The notes under the pieces: model-generated
What the model was told of the DNA's origin: nothing
The model's input: the letters and a program-made list of their open reading frames with translations, nothing else
Databases searched by the model: none
Position numbers and translations under genes: made by a program
Part shown: positions 1 to 6,582 of the stretch, in pieces
How the letters are laid out: every line of letters begins with the position of its first letter
Numbering within the stretch: the first letter of the stretch is position 1
Source of the DNA: DSBX01 sp046484845
GTDB lineage: Bacteria > Hydrothermota > Tepidihabitantia > Tepidihabitantales > Tepidihabitantaceae
Assembly: GCA_046484845.1 (NCBI GenBank)
Contig: JAWOIB010000037.1
Coordinates: 1 to 16,581 of the forward strand
DNA: 16,581 bases
Direction: 5' to 3'

Positions 1-405
1 CGACCACTCGCCGCCGACCCCTCCGCTGAAGAGGCGGTGCACAGGATCTACCGGCTCCTTGCCGGCCAGGGCGAGGCCGCCCGGGCTGATGCGGTGAGTC
101 TCAACGCCGGACTGCTCTTCTATCTTGCCGGCCGCGCCGCGACCATTGCCGCCGGGGTGGTCATGGCCGCCAGGCTGCTCGGCGAGGGGCAGGCTCTGGC
201 GGTGCTGCGCCGCTGGGTGAGTTCCCAGAACCGCAAGCCGCAGCAGGGGCTGGCGATCCTCGAGCAGCTTGCCCGGCAGGGGGTACGGGGAGCGGCGCGC
301 GCGCGGTGTCGGCCGGCGCGGAGTTGTCGGTGTCGGCGGCGCAGCTGGTCACCGGGCAGGCCGCGGACAGGACGAAGAGGACGCAGAGCAGACCGCGGAG
401 ACTGA
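1..405 (+). CDS. trpD: Anthranilate phosphoribosyltransferase, C-terminal end (partial)
   Basis: The frame is open from the first base, so the gene starts upstream of the window. The visible residues (DAVSLNAGLLFYLAGR, then an A-rich helix and GQALAVLRRWV) match the C-terminal helices of TrpD, which transfers phosphoribosyl from PRPP to anthranilate in tryptophan synthesis. The TrpD-like part ends near base 240. A short plausible tail follows to about base 283, and then an Arg/Cys-rich stretch up to the TGA at 403-405 that reads like translation in a wrong frame. A signal-peptide ORF lies antisense over 161-418. The true stop may therefore be nearer 285, with an indel in the GC dinucleotide run around 292-302, or the tail may be real. 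Identification as TrpD is fairly secure; the 3' end is not. Confidence 0.72.
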   Translation, partial: RPLAADPSAEEAVHRIYRLLAGQGEAARADAVSLNAGLLFYLAGRAATIAAGVVMAARLLGEGQALAVLRRWVSSQNRKPQQGLAILEQLARQGVRGAARARCRPARSCRCRRRSWSPGRPRTGRRGRRADRGD

Positions 406-418
406 TGCCGGGTCTCAT
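161..418 (-). CDS. Small secreted or lipoprotein-like ORF with signal peptide
   Basis: The ATG overlaps the TGA of the DUF1844 gene as ATGA, and an AGGA Shine-Dalgarno element lies about 11 nt upstream, so translational coupling is likely. The N-terminus MRPGISLRGLLCVLFVLSAA is a convincing signal peptide; the SCAAD that follows could be a signal peptidase site, or the Cys a weak lipidation site. The mature part is Pro/Ala/Gly-rich and of low complexity. The second half of the ORF lies antisense to trpD, so the real C-terminus is uncertain and a frameshift near 285 would change it. I do not recognise a family. Confidence 0.5.
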   Translation of the reverse strand: MRPGISLRGLLCVLFVLSAACPVTSCAADTDNSAPADTARAPLPVPPAGQAARGSPAPAAACGSGNSPSGAAPPEPAPRRAAWRP

Positions 419-771
419 TCGGGCTTTTCCTGCGGCCCGGGCGGCGCCTCTCCGGCCGGCGGTGCGCAGCCGGGCCCGGCGGGCCGGTCCTCCTGCTGTC
501 GCCGGGCCTTGAGGTAGTCCAGCTTGAGCTGGCCGAGGATGCCTTCCAGCATCTCGGTCTCGGCCGAGCTGCGGCGGCCTTCGGTCCGGTCCTTAAGCAT
601 CTGGATGGTGTCGATGCTGTGCGCGGCGTACTCGAGCCGGGGCTCGAGCTGTTCGATCTCGGGGTGGACCTGCTCGCCGAGAAACGCCCGCGCCTCGACC
701 GCGAGCCGCCAGACCAGCGCGCTGAAGAGCGCGTCGGCTTCATTCGGTTGCTTTTCGCTATCCGCTTTCAT
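415..771 (-). CDS. DUF1844 family protein
   Basis: This 118-residue cytosolic protein has residues 12-90 matching the DUF1844 pattern: a helical N-terminal part (FSALVWRLAVEARAFLGE), then HSIDTIQMLKDRTEGRRSSA and a closing helix ending QLKLDYLKAR. The tail (about 91-118) is Pro/Gly-rich and probably disordered. The family is small, widespread and of unknown function. The start codon lies inside the end of alr (14-nt overlap) and the stop overlaps the next ORF by ATGA, so it is the middle gene of an alr-led unit. The start is favoured because it gives a full-length domain; the nearest GGAG element is rather far upstream, consistent with coupling to alr translation. Confidence 0.8.
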   Translation of the reverse strand: MKADSEKQPNEADALFSALVWRLAVEARAFLGEQVHPEIEQLEPRLEYAAHSIDTIQMLKDRTEGRRSSAETEMLEGILGQLKLDYLKARRQQEDRPAGPGCAPPAGEAPPGPQEKPE

Positions 772-1933
772 GGTCGTTCAATATGCTCCTGACGTGACTG
801 ACGCGGCCTTCCTTGATGTAGATACGCGGGACGCGCGGGCTGATGCGGCAGATGATGTCATAGGGTATCGTCTGCGCCCAGCCGGCGAGGTCGTTGGCGG
901 TGATGCTCTCGTCACCCTCGGCGCCCATCAGCGTGACCGGGTCGCCGATGCGCGCGTCGGGAATCCCGGTGACGTCGAGCATCGTCAGGTCCATGCAGAC
1001 GTTGCCGATGATCGGCGCGCGCCGGCCGTGGACCAGCACCCGGCCGCAGTTGGTCAGCGACCAGGGGTAGCCGTCGCCGTAGCCGGCGGTGATGACCGCG
1101 ACGGTGGTCTCGCGGGTGGTGAAGTAGTTGCGCTCGTAGCTGATGCTGCGGCCGGCCGGGACCCGGCGGAGGTTGACGATGCGGCTGCGCAGGCTCATCA
1201 CCGGTTTCAACTCGAGCGTGGTCTGCCGCCGGCCGTCGTGGTAGCTGGCGGGCAGGATGCCGTAAACCACCAGCCCGGGCCGAACGAGGTCGAGGTGCGA
1301 TTCCCGGACGTTGAGCAGGGCGGCGGAGTTGGCGGAATGGCGCTGGAGCCGGTCGTAGCCTTCCTGTTCGAGCTCGGCGAGCAGCCGGAAGTAGCCGGCG
1401 AGCTGGGTCTCGGTGAACAGGATGTCGGTGTCCGCGGACGGGAAATGGGTGAACACGCCCCGGAGCTTGAGCCCGGGCCGGGTCGCGGTCTCCCGGATGA
1501 AGGCGGGGGCCTCATCGAGCCCGATGCCGGTCCGGCCCATGCCGGTGTCAACCTCGATATGGACGTCGATTTCCAGCCGGCGCTCCTGCGCCGCCCGGCA
1601 GAGCCGTTCCGCAAATTCGGGCTCGGTGACGGTCGGGGTCAGGCGGTGGACGAACAGGTTCGGGATTTCCTCGTAGGGAATCGGGGAGAGGACGAGGATG
1701 CCCGGCTCCTTGACCCCGGCCCGGCGCAGCTTGATACCTTCCTCGACCCCGGCCACCCCGAACGCGCTGACCCGGTCCTGGATTTCGAGCGCGACATCGA
1801 CCAGGCCGTGGCCGTAGCCGTCGGCCTTGACCGCGACCATCAGCGGCCGGTCGCCGACCGCGCGGCGGACCTGGTCCACGTTCCAGTTCAGGGCGTCGAG
1901 GTTGACCTCGGCCCAGATTCGGCCGAAATCCAT
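758..1933 (-). CDS. alr: Alanine racemase
   Basis: PLP-dependent interconversion of L- and D-alanine, supplying D-Ala for peptidoglycan. Counting from the ATG at 1933 the protein has 391 residues, normal for the family. The PLP lysine is K36 in VAVKADGYGHG, and the second catalytic base, Tyr, sits in TAGYGDGYPWSL. Also visible are the HSANSAALL and RPGLVVYG barrel motifs and the C-terminal beta domain with VCMDLTMLDV. The frame extends upstream to a TTG at 1969, but that TTG is the first triplet of a TTGACA -35 box, so ATG 1933 is the right start. It lies 8 nt after a TAACAT -10 box, which implies a leaderless mRNA. It heads a unit with the DUF1844 gene. Confidence 0.96.
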   Translation of the reverse strand: MDFGRIWAEVNLDALNWNVDQVRRAVGDRPLMVAVKADGYGHGLVDVALEIQDRVSAFGVAGVEEGIKLRRAGVKEPGILVLSPIPYEEIPNLFVHRLTPTVTEPEFAERLCRAAQERRLEIDVHIEVDTGMGRTGIGLDEAPAFIRETATRPGLKLRGVFTHFPSADTDILFTETQLAGYFRLLAELEQEGYDRLQRHSANSAALLNVRESHLDLVRPGLVVYGILPASYHDGRRQTTLELKPVMSLRSRIVNLRRVPAGRSISYERNYFTTRETTVAVITAGYGDGYPWSLTNCGRVLVHGRRAPIIGNVCMDLTMLDVTGIPDARIGDPVTLMGAEGDESITANDLAGWAQTIPYDIICRISPRVPRIYIKEGRVSHVRSILNDHESG

Positions 1934-1941
1934 CGCCGGTG

Positions 1942-1969
1942 ATGTTAGACCGACCGGCGGGCTTGTCAA
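1942..1969 (-). promoter_or_regulatory. Promoter of alr
   Basis: -35 TTGACA (1964-1969), 16-bp spacer, -10 TAACAT (1942-1947). The predicted start of transcription is near 1935, two bases before the alr ATG. Confidence 0.8.
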
Positions 1970-1984
1970 ACGCCCGGCGCAGCC

Positions 1985-2013
1985 TTGACCGCGGCGCCGG
2001 CCTGTCGTAGAGT
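1985..2013 (+). promoter_or_regulatory. Promoter of the membrane methyltransferase
   Basis: -35 TTGACC (1985-1990), 17-bp spacer, -10 TAGAGT (2008-2013). It is the only one of the ten promoters here with a 17-bp spacer. The GTG start follows 6 nt after the -10 box, so the mRNA should be leaderless. It is divergent from the alr promoter, with 15 bp between the two -35 boxes. Confidence 0.65.
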
Positions 2014-2019
2014 CGTTGC

Positions 2020-2574
2020 GTGACCGGTGTGGATGCGTTCGAGCGCGCAGGCAGGTTCCTGTTCCGCTGGCGCGGCTTGATCGGGACGCTCGGGTTCCTG
2101 GTCGTGTTCTGGCTCGGGCGGCCGGGCGTTGTTTCCTGCCTGGCCGGCCTGCCGCTGTTGCTGGCCGGTCTGGGCCTGCGCGGTTGGGCGATGGGGTATA
2201 TCGGCGCCGAAGCCCGGGCGGGCGAGGTCGGCGCGGGGGCGTACACCAGGAGCGGGCCGTACCGCTGGTTCAAGCTGAGCGCGCGGGCCCCGGCCGGGCA
2301 CCCGCTCTATTTCGGGAACTTCCTGCTGGTCGCCGGCACGCTGGTCTGTTTCCGGACGCCGGTCCTGCCTGGGCTGGCGGTGGTCCTGCTGTTCCTGCTG
2401 GAATACCTGGCGATTGCCCGGGCCGAGGAGCGGTTCCTGGCCCGGAAGTTCCGGGGGGTCGCTTCCGGGGCGGCCAGGTTCGACCGGGCGCGGCTTCGGC
2501 CGGAATGGCGGACCGCGCTGACCGTGGCCGCGGTCTTCGGGCTGGCGCTCTGGCGGGCGTTGGGCGGGTGGTGA
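2020..2574 (+). CDS. Isoprenylcysteine/phospholipid methyltransferase-like membrane protein
   Basis: This 184-residue protein starts at GTG 2020, with hydrophobic segments at about 19-32, 36-52, 101-112 and 115-131 and a final one near 168-180. The ICMT/PEMT signature is present: TRSGPYRWFK, then GHPLYFGNFLLVAGT, then EYLAIARAEERFL, corresponding to the usual GPYR-RHP-Y-GN and late E-E elements that bind S-adenosylmethionine at the membrane. The family pattern GPYRxxRHPxYxG is interrupted here by about seven extra residues (LSARAPA) before the HP. The substrate cannot be told from sequence; bacterial members methylate lipids, quinones or small thiols. No Shine-Dalgarno precedes the GTG; translation is probably leaderless. 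Its stop is 4 nt from the convergent hutU stop. Confidence 0.8.
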   Translation: MTGVDAFERAGRFLFRWRGLIGTLGFLVVFWLGRPGVVSCLAGLPLLLAGLGLRGWAMGYIGAEARAGEVGAGAYTRSGPYRWFKLSARAPAGHPLYFGNFLLVAGTLVCFRTPVLPGLAVVLLFLLEYLAIARAEERFLARKFRGVASGAARFDRARLRPEWRTALTVAAVFGLALWRALGGW

Positions 2575-2578
2575 CCGA

Positions 2579-4285
2579 TCAGTCCGTGAGCATCGGGAGG
2601 TTGAGGCCCTGTTCCCGTGCCACCCGGACCGCCCGGTCGTAGCCTGCGTCGGCGTGGCGCATCACGCCGGTGCCCGGGTCGTTGTTCAGCACCCGTTCGA
2701 GCCGGCCGTCCATCGCCTCGGTGCCGTCGCAGACGATGACCTGGCCCGCGTGGATGGAGTAGCCGATGCCGACCCCGCCGCCGTGATGAATCGAGACCCA
2801 GGACGCGCCCGACGCGACGTTGAGCATCGCGTTGAGCAGGGGCCAGTCGGCGACCGCGTCGGTGCCGTCCGGCATCGCCTCGGTCTCGCGGTTGGGCGAT
2901 GCGACGGAGCCGCAGTCGAGGTGGTCGCGACCGATGACGATGGGCGCTTTGATGCGGCCCTCGCGCACCGCGCGGTTGAAGGCGAGGCCGGCTTTCGCCC
3001 GGTCACCGAGCCCAAGCCAGCAGATGCGGGCGGGCAGGCCCTGGAACGGGACCTCGGTCCCGGCCTTGCGGATCCAGTTGGCCAGCGGGGCGTCGTCCGG
3101 GAAGAGCTCGAGGATGATGCGGTCGGTCTCGGCGATGTCGGCCGGGTCGCCGGACAGTGCGGCCCAGCGGAACGGGCCCTTGCCCTCGCAGAACAGCGGC
3201 CGGATGTAGGCGGGCACGAAGCCGGGGTACTTCCAGGAGCCGACCTTGCCCGGGGTGCGGATTTCGGCTTCGGGCAGGTGGCCGCCCTCGACCGCCTTGC
3301 CGCGGAGGTTGTTGCCGTAATCGAAGGTGACCGCGCCCATGGCCTGGAGCTTGAGCATCAGCCGGACGTGCTCGGCCATCGTCCGGAAGGCGGCGTCGCG
3401 ATAGCGCGCCGGGTCCTGCTGTCGGAGCGCGACCGCTTCCTCGAAGCTCATCCCGGCCGGGACGTAGCCGTCGAGCTCGTCGTGGGCCGAGGTCTGGTCG
3501 GTGAGCAGGTCGGGGACGACTTCGCGCTCGACCAGTCGCCGGAGCAGGTCCACGATATTGCCGCACCAGCCGATGCTGGCCGCCTGCCGCTTTTCCTTCG
3601 CGGCCAGCGCGCGGTCGATCGCCCGGTCGAGGTCGTCGATGCGTTCGTCGAGGTAGCGGGGCTTCTGCGAGGCCTGGCGCCGGGCGATGCGTTGCGGGTC
3701 GACTTCCGCCCCGAGGTAGGCCGCCCCGGCCATCACCGCGGCGAGCGGCTGGGCGCCGGACATGCCGCCCAGACCCCCGGACACGACCAGCCGGCCGCGC
3801 AGGTCCGCGCTGCCGAGGCTCTGCCGGCCGGCGGCCACGAAGGTCTCGTAGGTGCCCTGGAGGATGCCCTGCGTGCCGATGTAAATCCAGGAGCCGGCGG
3901 TCATCTGGCCGTACATCATCAGGCCGGCGGCTTCGAGTTCGTCGAAATGGGCCTTGGTCGCCCAGTGGGGGACAAGGTTCGAGTTGGCGATGAGCACCCG
4001 CGGGGCATGGGGCCAGGTCCGGAACACGCCCACCGGTTTGCCGGACTGGACGAGCAGGGTCTCGTCGTCCCCGAGCGCGCGCAGGGCGCGGACGATGGCG
4101 TGGTAGCAGTCCCAGTTCCGGGCGGCGCGGCCGGTGCCGCCGTACACGATGAGTTCGCGCGGGTTCTCGGCGACCGCTTCGTTGAGATTGTTCTGGAGCA
4201 TCCGGAGCGCGGCTTCCTGCTGCCAGCCCCTGCAGGTGAGCCGGGTCCCGGTGGCGGCGGCAATCGGTCGGTAGTCAGGTATCAT
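2579..4285 (-). CDS. hutU: Urocanate hydratase (urocanase)
   Basis: Second step of histidine degradation: it adds water to urocanate to give imidazolone propionate, using tightly bound NAD+ as an electrophile. The 568 residues match the family's usual length. Visible features are GGTGRAARNWDCYHAI (49-64), the NAD-binding stretch VSGGLGGMSGAQPLA (168-182), RICWLGLGDRAKAG (420-433) containing Cys422, probably the active-site cysteine, IGRDHLDCGSVASPNRET (451-468) and SIHHGGGVGIGYSIHAG (498-514). No hutH, hutI or regulator is adjacent; the gene stands alone between a methyltransferase and a membrane operon. The ATG follows the -10 box by 9 nt with no Shine-Dalgarno, so the mRNA is likely leaderless. 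Confidence 0.97.
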   Translation of the reverse strand: MIPDYRPIAAATGTRLTCRGWQQEAALRMLQNNLNEAVAENPRELIVYGGTGRAARNWDCYHAIVRALRALGDDETLLVQSGKPVGVFRTWPHAPRVLIANSNLVPHWATKAHFDELEAAGLMMYGQMTAGSWIYIGTQGILQGTYETFVAAGRQSLGSADLRGRLVVSGGLGGMSGAQPLAAVMAGAAYLGAEVDPQRIARRQASQKPRYLDERIDDLDRAIDRALAAKEKRQAASIGWCGNIVDLLRRLVEREVVPDLLTDQTSAHDELDGYVPAGMSFEEAVALRQQDPARYRDAAFRTMAEHVRLMLKLQAMGAVTFDYGNNLRGKAVEGGHLPEAEIRTPGKVGSWKYPGFVPAYIRPLFCEGKGPFRWAALSGDPADIAETDRIILELFPDDAPLANWIRKAGTEVPFQGLPARICWLGLGDRAKAGLAFNRAVREGRIKAPIVIGRDHLDCGSVASPNRETEAMPDGTDAVADWPLLNAMLNVASGASWVSIHHGGGVGIGYSIHAGQVIVCDGTEAMDGRLERVLNNDPGTGVMRHADAGYDRAVRVAREQGLNLPMLTD

Positions 4286-4294
4286 ACTTGGTTC

Positions 4295-4322
4295 AGGATA
4301 GGTGAGCAGGCAGGCAAGTCAA
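4295..4322 (-). promoter_or_regulatory. Promoter of hutU
   Basis: -35 TTGACT (4317-4322), 16-bp spacer, -10 TATCCT (4295-4300). The predicted transcript starts within about 3 nt of the hutU ATG. It begins just after the terminator hairpin of the upstream operon. Confidence 0.75.
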
Positions 4323-4327
4323 TCGGT

Positions 4328-4353
4328 CGCGGGGTGCCCGAAGGCACCCCGCG
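4328..4353 (-). terminator. UUCG-loop hairpin ending the membrane operon
   Basis: A perfect 11-bp stem (GCGGGGTGCC core, closed by an outer C-G pair) with loop TTCG on the minus strand, 25 nt after the stop of the last operon gene. The closing C(UUCG)G is the extra-stable tetraloop. No clear T-tract follows, so it may act as a terminator, as a 3' end stabiliser, or both. Confidence 0.7.
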
Positions 4354-4378
4354 TCATTCAGTTGCCCGGCCGGGAGCG

Positions 4379-5026
4379 TCAGCCGATCAGCCCGAGCCAG
4401 TCCCGGAGCAGGAACTGGAGCCGGCCGATGAACAGCGAAATCCGGGCCATCACCGTGTACCCGAACGAGGCCCCGAACCCGACCATCACGAAGATGATGC
4501 CCGCCCGGCTGATGGGCTTGAGGATGCCCCGCTGGCGGGCCGAGAAGAAGAAGTAGGTGATGGTGCAGATGACCCCGATGGCGATGATGACCGCCCAGAG
4601 CCCGAGCTGCCAGCCCGGCCCGGCGATGCTGTCCGAGAAGCTCTGCCGGGTGACAATCGTCGCCCGGATCTGCTGGATGATCTGGGCGTCGACCGAGCGG
4701 GGGATCGAGGCGCCCGCGCCGTAGCCGAGCGCGACCGCGATCGGGATTCGCACCAGCCAGGAGACCTTCGGGATGAAGCGGGCGAAGTAGAGCGCCCCCA
4801 CGAGCGCGATCGGGATGAGCCAGAGTTTCTGGCCCTGGCCGACCGGGGTGATGAGGTACGGCACGAGGATCAGGTGCCACATGATCGCAATCAGGTAGCC
4901 GTTGGAGATGCCGACGAAGAGGTGCTCGCCGAACCGGTAGAACGGGTTCTCGCGATAGAGGAAGCTGAACATCGCGAGCGTCAGGATGGCGGCGATCCAG
5001 ACCCAGATTTCGGTGGAGAGGTTCAT
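4379..5026 (-). CDS. Uncharacterised six-helix membrane protein, operon gene 4
   Basis: This 215-residue protein has predicted membrane segments at about 8-24, 35-58, 68-82, 92-108, 140-162 and 172-200. The segment between helices 4 and 5 (about 109-139: SIPRSVDAQIIQQIRATIV) is a soluble loop. Conserved-looking polar spots inside or near helices are YRFGEHLFVGISNGY (30-44) and GYGAGASIPR (101-110). The ATG overlaps the preceding gene's stop as ATGA, so it should be made in step with it. I do not recognise the family. It could be a channel, an exporter subunit or a scaffold; nothing seen decides between these. Confidence 0.85.
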   Translation of the reverse strand: MNLSTEIWVWIAAILTLAMFSFLYRENPFYRFGEHLFVGISNGYLIAIMWHLILVPYLITPVGQGQKLWLIPIALVGALYFARFIPKVSWLVRIPIAVALGYGAGASIPRSVDAQIIQQIRATIVTRQSFSDSIAGPGWQLGLWAVIIAIGVICTITYFFFSARQRGILKPISRAGIIFVMVGFGASFGYTVMARISLFIGRLQFLLRDWLGLIG

Positions 5027-5907
5027 GACTTCCTCCTGCGGGTGGCGAAGAACGCGACGTTGCCGACGATGATGAACAGCATGATGGCGATGTGGGCCGC
5101 GGTCTGCGAGCTCATCGCCTCGGTGGCCTTGCGGCGCAGTTTCCAGTCCTGGTCCTGTGCGATCATTTTCTGCTCGACCAGTTCCTCGTACTCGGCCGCG
5201 CCCTTCATCCCGGCCAGCATCCCGGTGAACTGGCCGGAGTTGAGGTAGACGTAGAAGTCCGCGGCCGACACCGCGGTGATGCCGCAGCCGATGGGCAGCC
5301 CGAACTGGACCTGGGCGTAGGTGACCCAGCTTATCGGCACCGAGCTGGCGGCCAGGGTGACGAGGATCCCGGCGTCGTCGTAGTTCTTGATGTAGGGCGT
5401 TATCTCCAGTTCCTCGGTGTTGTTGCTGTAGTAGTCGACCGGGAAGATGTTGGTGATCTTTTCACCCATCCCGAGCAGGACGGTGACGAACGGGGTCGAC
5501 CAGCCCCAGAAGACCACGTCGCGGCCGTAGATGATGGAGTCGGCGTTGGTGGTGGCGTGCTGGTTGAACTCCTCGGCGACGGCCTCGACCGCGTTGACGC
5601 CCAGCCCGACGCTCATCACGGACGCGACGCAGAGCACGCCGACTTTCGTCCGGTTGGCGAAGGCGTGACGGAGCAGGGCGTAGGTCATCGGGTGGAGTTC
5701 GGGCTCGGTGTCCGGGGTGTAGTCGATGGATATCAGCAGGGCCTTGTCCTCGGGCATCGTGTCGATGTAGTTGAACAGCCGGGTGACCGGCGGCATGGGG
5801 ATCGGCTTGATGGTGAACGGCAGCAGCAGCGGGATCATCACCACCAGCCAGACGACCACGTAGATCCAGCGGCGGTCAATGGCGAGCAGGCGTTCCCAGA
5901 ACTTCAC
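5023..5907 (-). CDS. Uncharacterised membrane-anchored protein with large extracytoplasmic domain, operon gene 3
   Basis: This 294-residue protein has one membrane helix at each end (about 14-32 and 270-288), the second followed by ATRRRKS, consistent with both ends in the cytoplasm and the ~235-residue middle outside the membrane. The middle domain is mixed alpha/beta (DKALLISIDYTPDTEPELHP, TKVGVLCVASVMSVGLGVNA, DAGILVTLAASSVPISW) and looks like a compact enzyme or binding domain. No catalytic motif is recognisable. A charged helical stretch (about 236-262, AAEYEELVEQKMIAQDQDW) leads into the last helix. Its ATG overlaps the upstream stop and its stop overlaps the next ATG, both as ATGA. Confidence 0.85.
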   Translation of the reverse strand: MKFWERLLAIDRRWIYVVVWLVVMIPLLLPFTIKPIPMPPVTRLFNYIDTMPEDKALLISIDYTPDTEPELHPMTYALLRHAFANRTKVGVLCVASVMSVGLGVNAVEAVAEEFNQHATTNADSIIYGRDVVFWGWSTPFVTVLLGMGEKITNIFPVDYYSNNTEELEITPYIKNYDDAGILVTLAASSVPISWVTYAQVQFGLPIGCGITAVSAADFYVYLNSGQFTGMLAGMKGAAEYEELVEQKMIAQDQDWKLRRKATEAMSSQTAAHIAIMLFIIVGNVAFFATRRRKS

Positions 5908-6572
5908 TTGCCACCTCCGCCCAGCCAGCCGCGTTCAATGCCGAGCAGGATCTTGAGCGAGGTCGCGAAGATGCCGAGACCGACCCCGAACCCGATACCG
6001 CGCTTGGCCGCGGTGTTGGGGACGTCCAGCATCCATTCCGCGAAGTTGGGCAGGGGGGGCAGCAGCATCCGCCCGAGCGGCACCGCTCCCAGCATCATCA
6101 CGAAGGCGGCGATGAGCAGGAGCGTCGCCTCGAGGTTGCGGGCCCGGAACGCCCGGTAGGCGGCCGAGGCCATGAAGAAGGCGAGCAGGGAGAACATCGT
6201 CGCGCCCAGCGGGATCATCATGTGCTCGTAGAGCGACTGGATGTGGAAGCTGAACCCGCCGATGGACGTCGGGAACCAGGTCTTCGTCGCCGGGTCCATG
6301 CCGCCGAACAGCCCGATGACCGCGGAAATCGCCAGGGCGATGAGGGTCACCCAGCTGAAAGGCCAGTGCTCGGCCTTGCGCTGAATCTTGATGGCGTGGT
6401 GCCGGACGATCGACCCGATGCCCAGGACGATGCTGAACGCGGTGATGATGCGGATGACGTCGTTGCGCACGACCTCGTCCACGTTCCTCACCACCGGGTG
6501 CGGCACCGCAAAAGCGATGATCGCGAAGATGCCCAGCACCAGCACGATCATCAGGGGAATGCGTTTTGTCAT
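5904..6572 (-). CDS. Uncharacterised six-helix membrane protein, operon gene 2
   Basis: This 222-residue protein has predicted membrane segments at about 5-24, 38-56, 72-90, 112-137, 148-167 and 191-210, and a Gly/Lys-rich tail. Residues 91-111 form a loop with the motif FGGMDPATKTWFPTSIGGF. An AGGAG Shine-Dalgarno lies 6 nt before the ATG, which follows the preceding stop by 10 nt. No family is recognised. Its size and helix number are like those of operon gene 4, so the two could be distant paralogues or two halves of one pore, but no clear sequence similarity is visible by eye. Confidence 0.85.
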   Translation of the reverse strand: MTKRIPLMIVLVLGIFAIIAFAVPHPVVRNVDEVVRNDVIRIITAFSIVLGIGSIVRHHAIKIQRKAEHWPFSWVTLIALAISAVIGLFGGMDPATKTWFPTSIGGFSFHIQSLYEHMMIPLGATMFSLLAFFMASAAYRAFRARNLEATLLLIAAFVMMLGAVPLGRMLLPPLPNFAEWMLDVPNTAAKRGIGFGVGLGIFATSLKILLGIERGWLGGGGK

Positions 6573-6582
6573 GATTGGCTCC

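Noticed and set aside
524..1942. Plus-strand open frame of 472 codons opposite alr and the DUF1844 gene
   Set aside because: Antisense of the recognised alr sequence; no signal, motif or ribosome binding site of its own.
2654..5248. Plus-strand open frame of 864 codons opposite hutU and the membrane operon
   Set aside because: It is the antisense shadow of well-supported genes; the product is Asp/Gly/Arg/Val-rich without domains, as expected from GC-rich codon bias.
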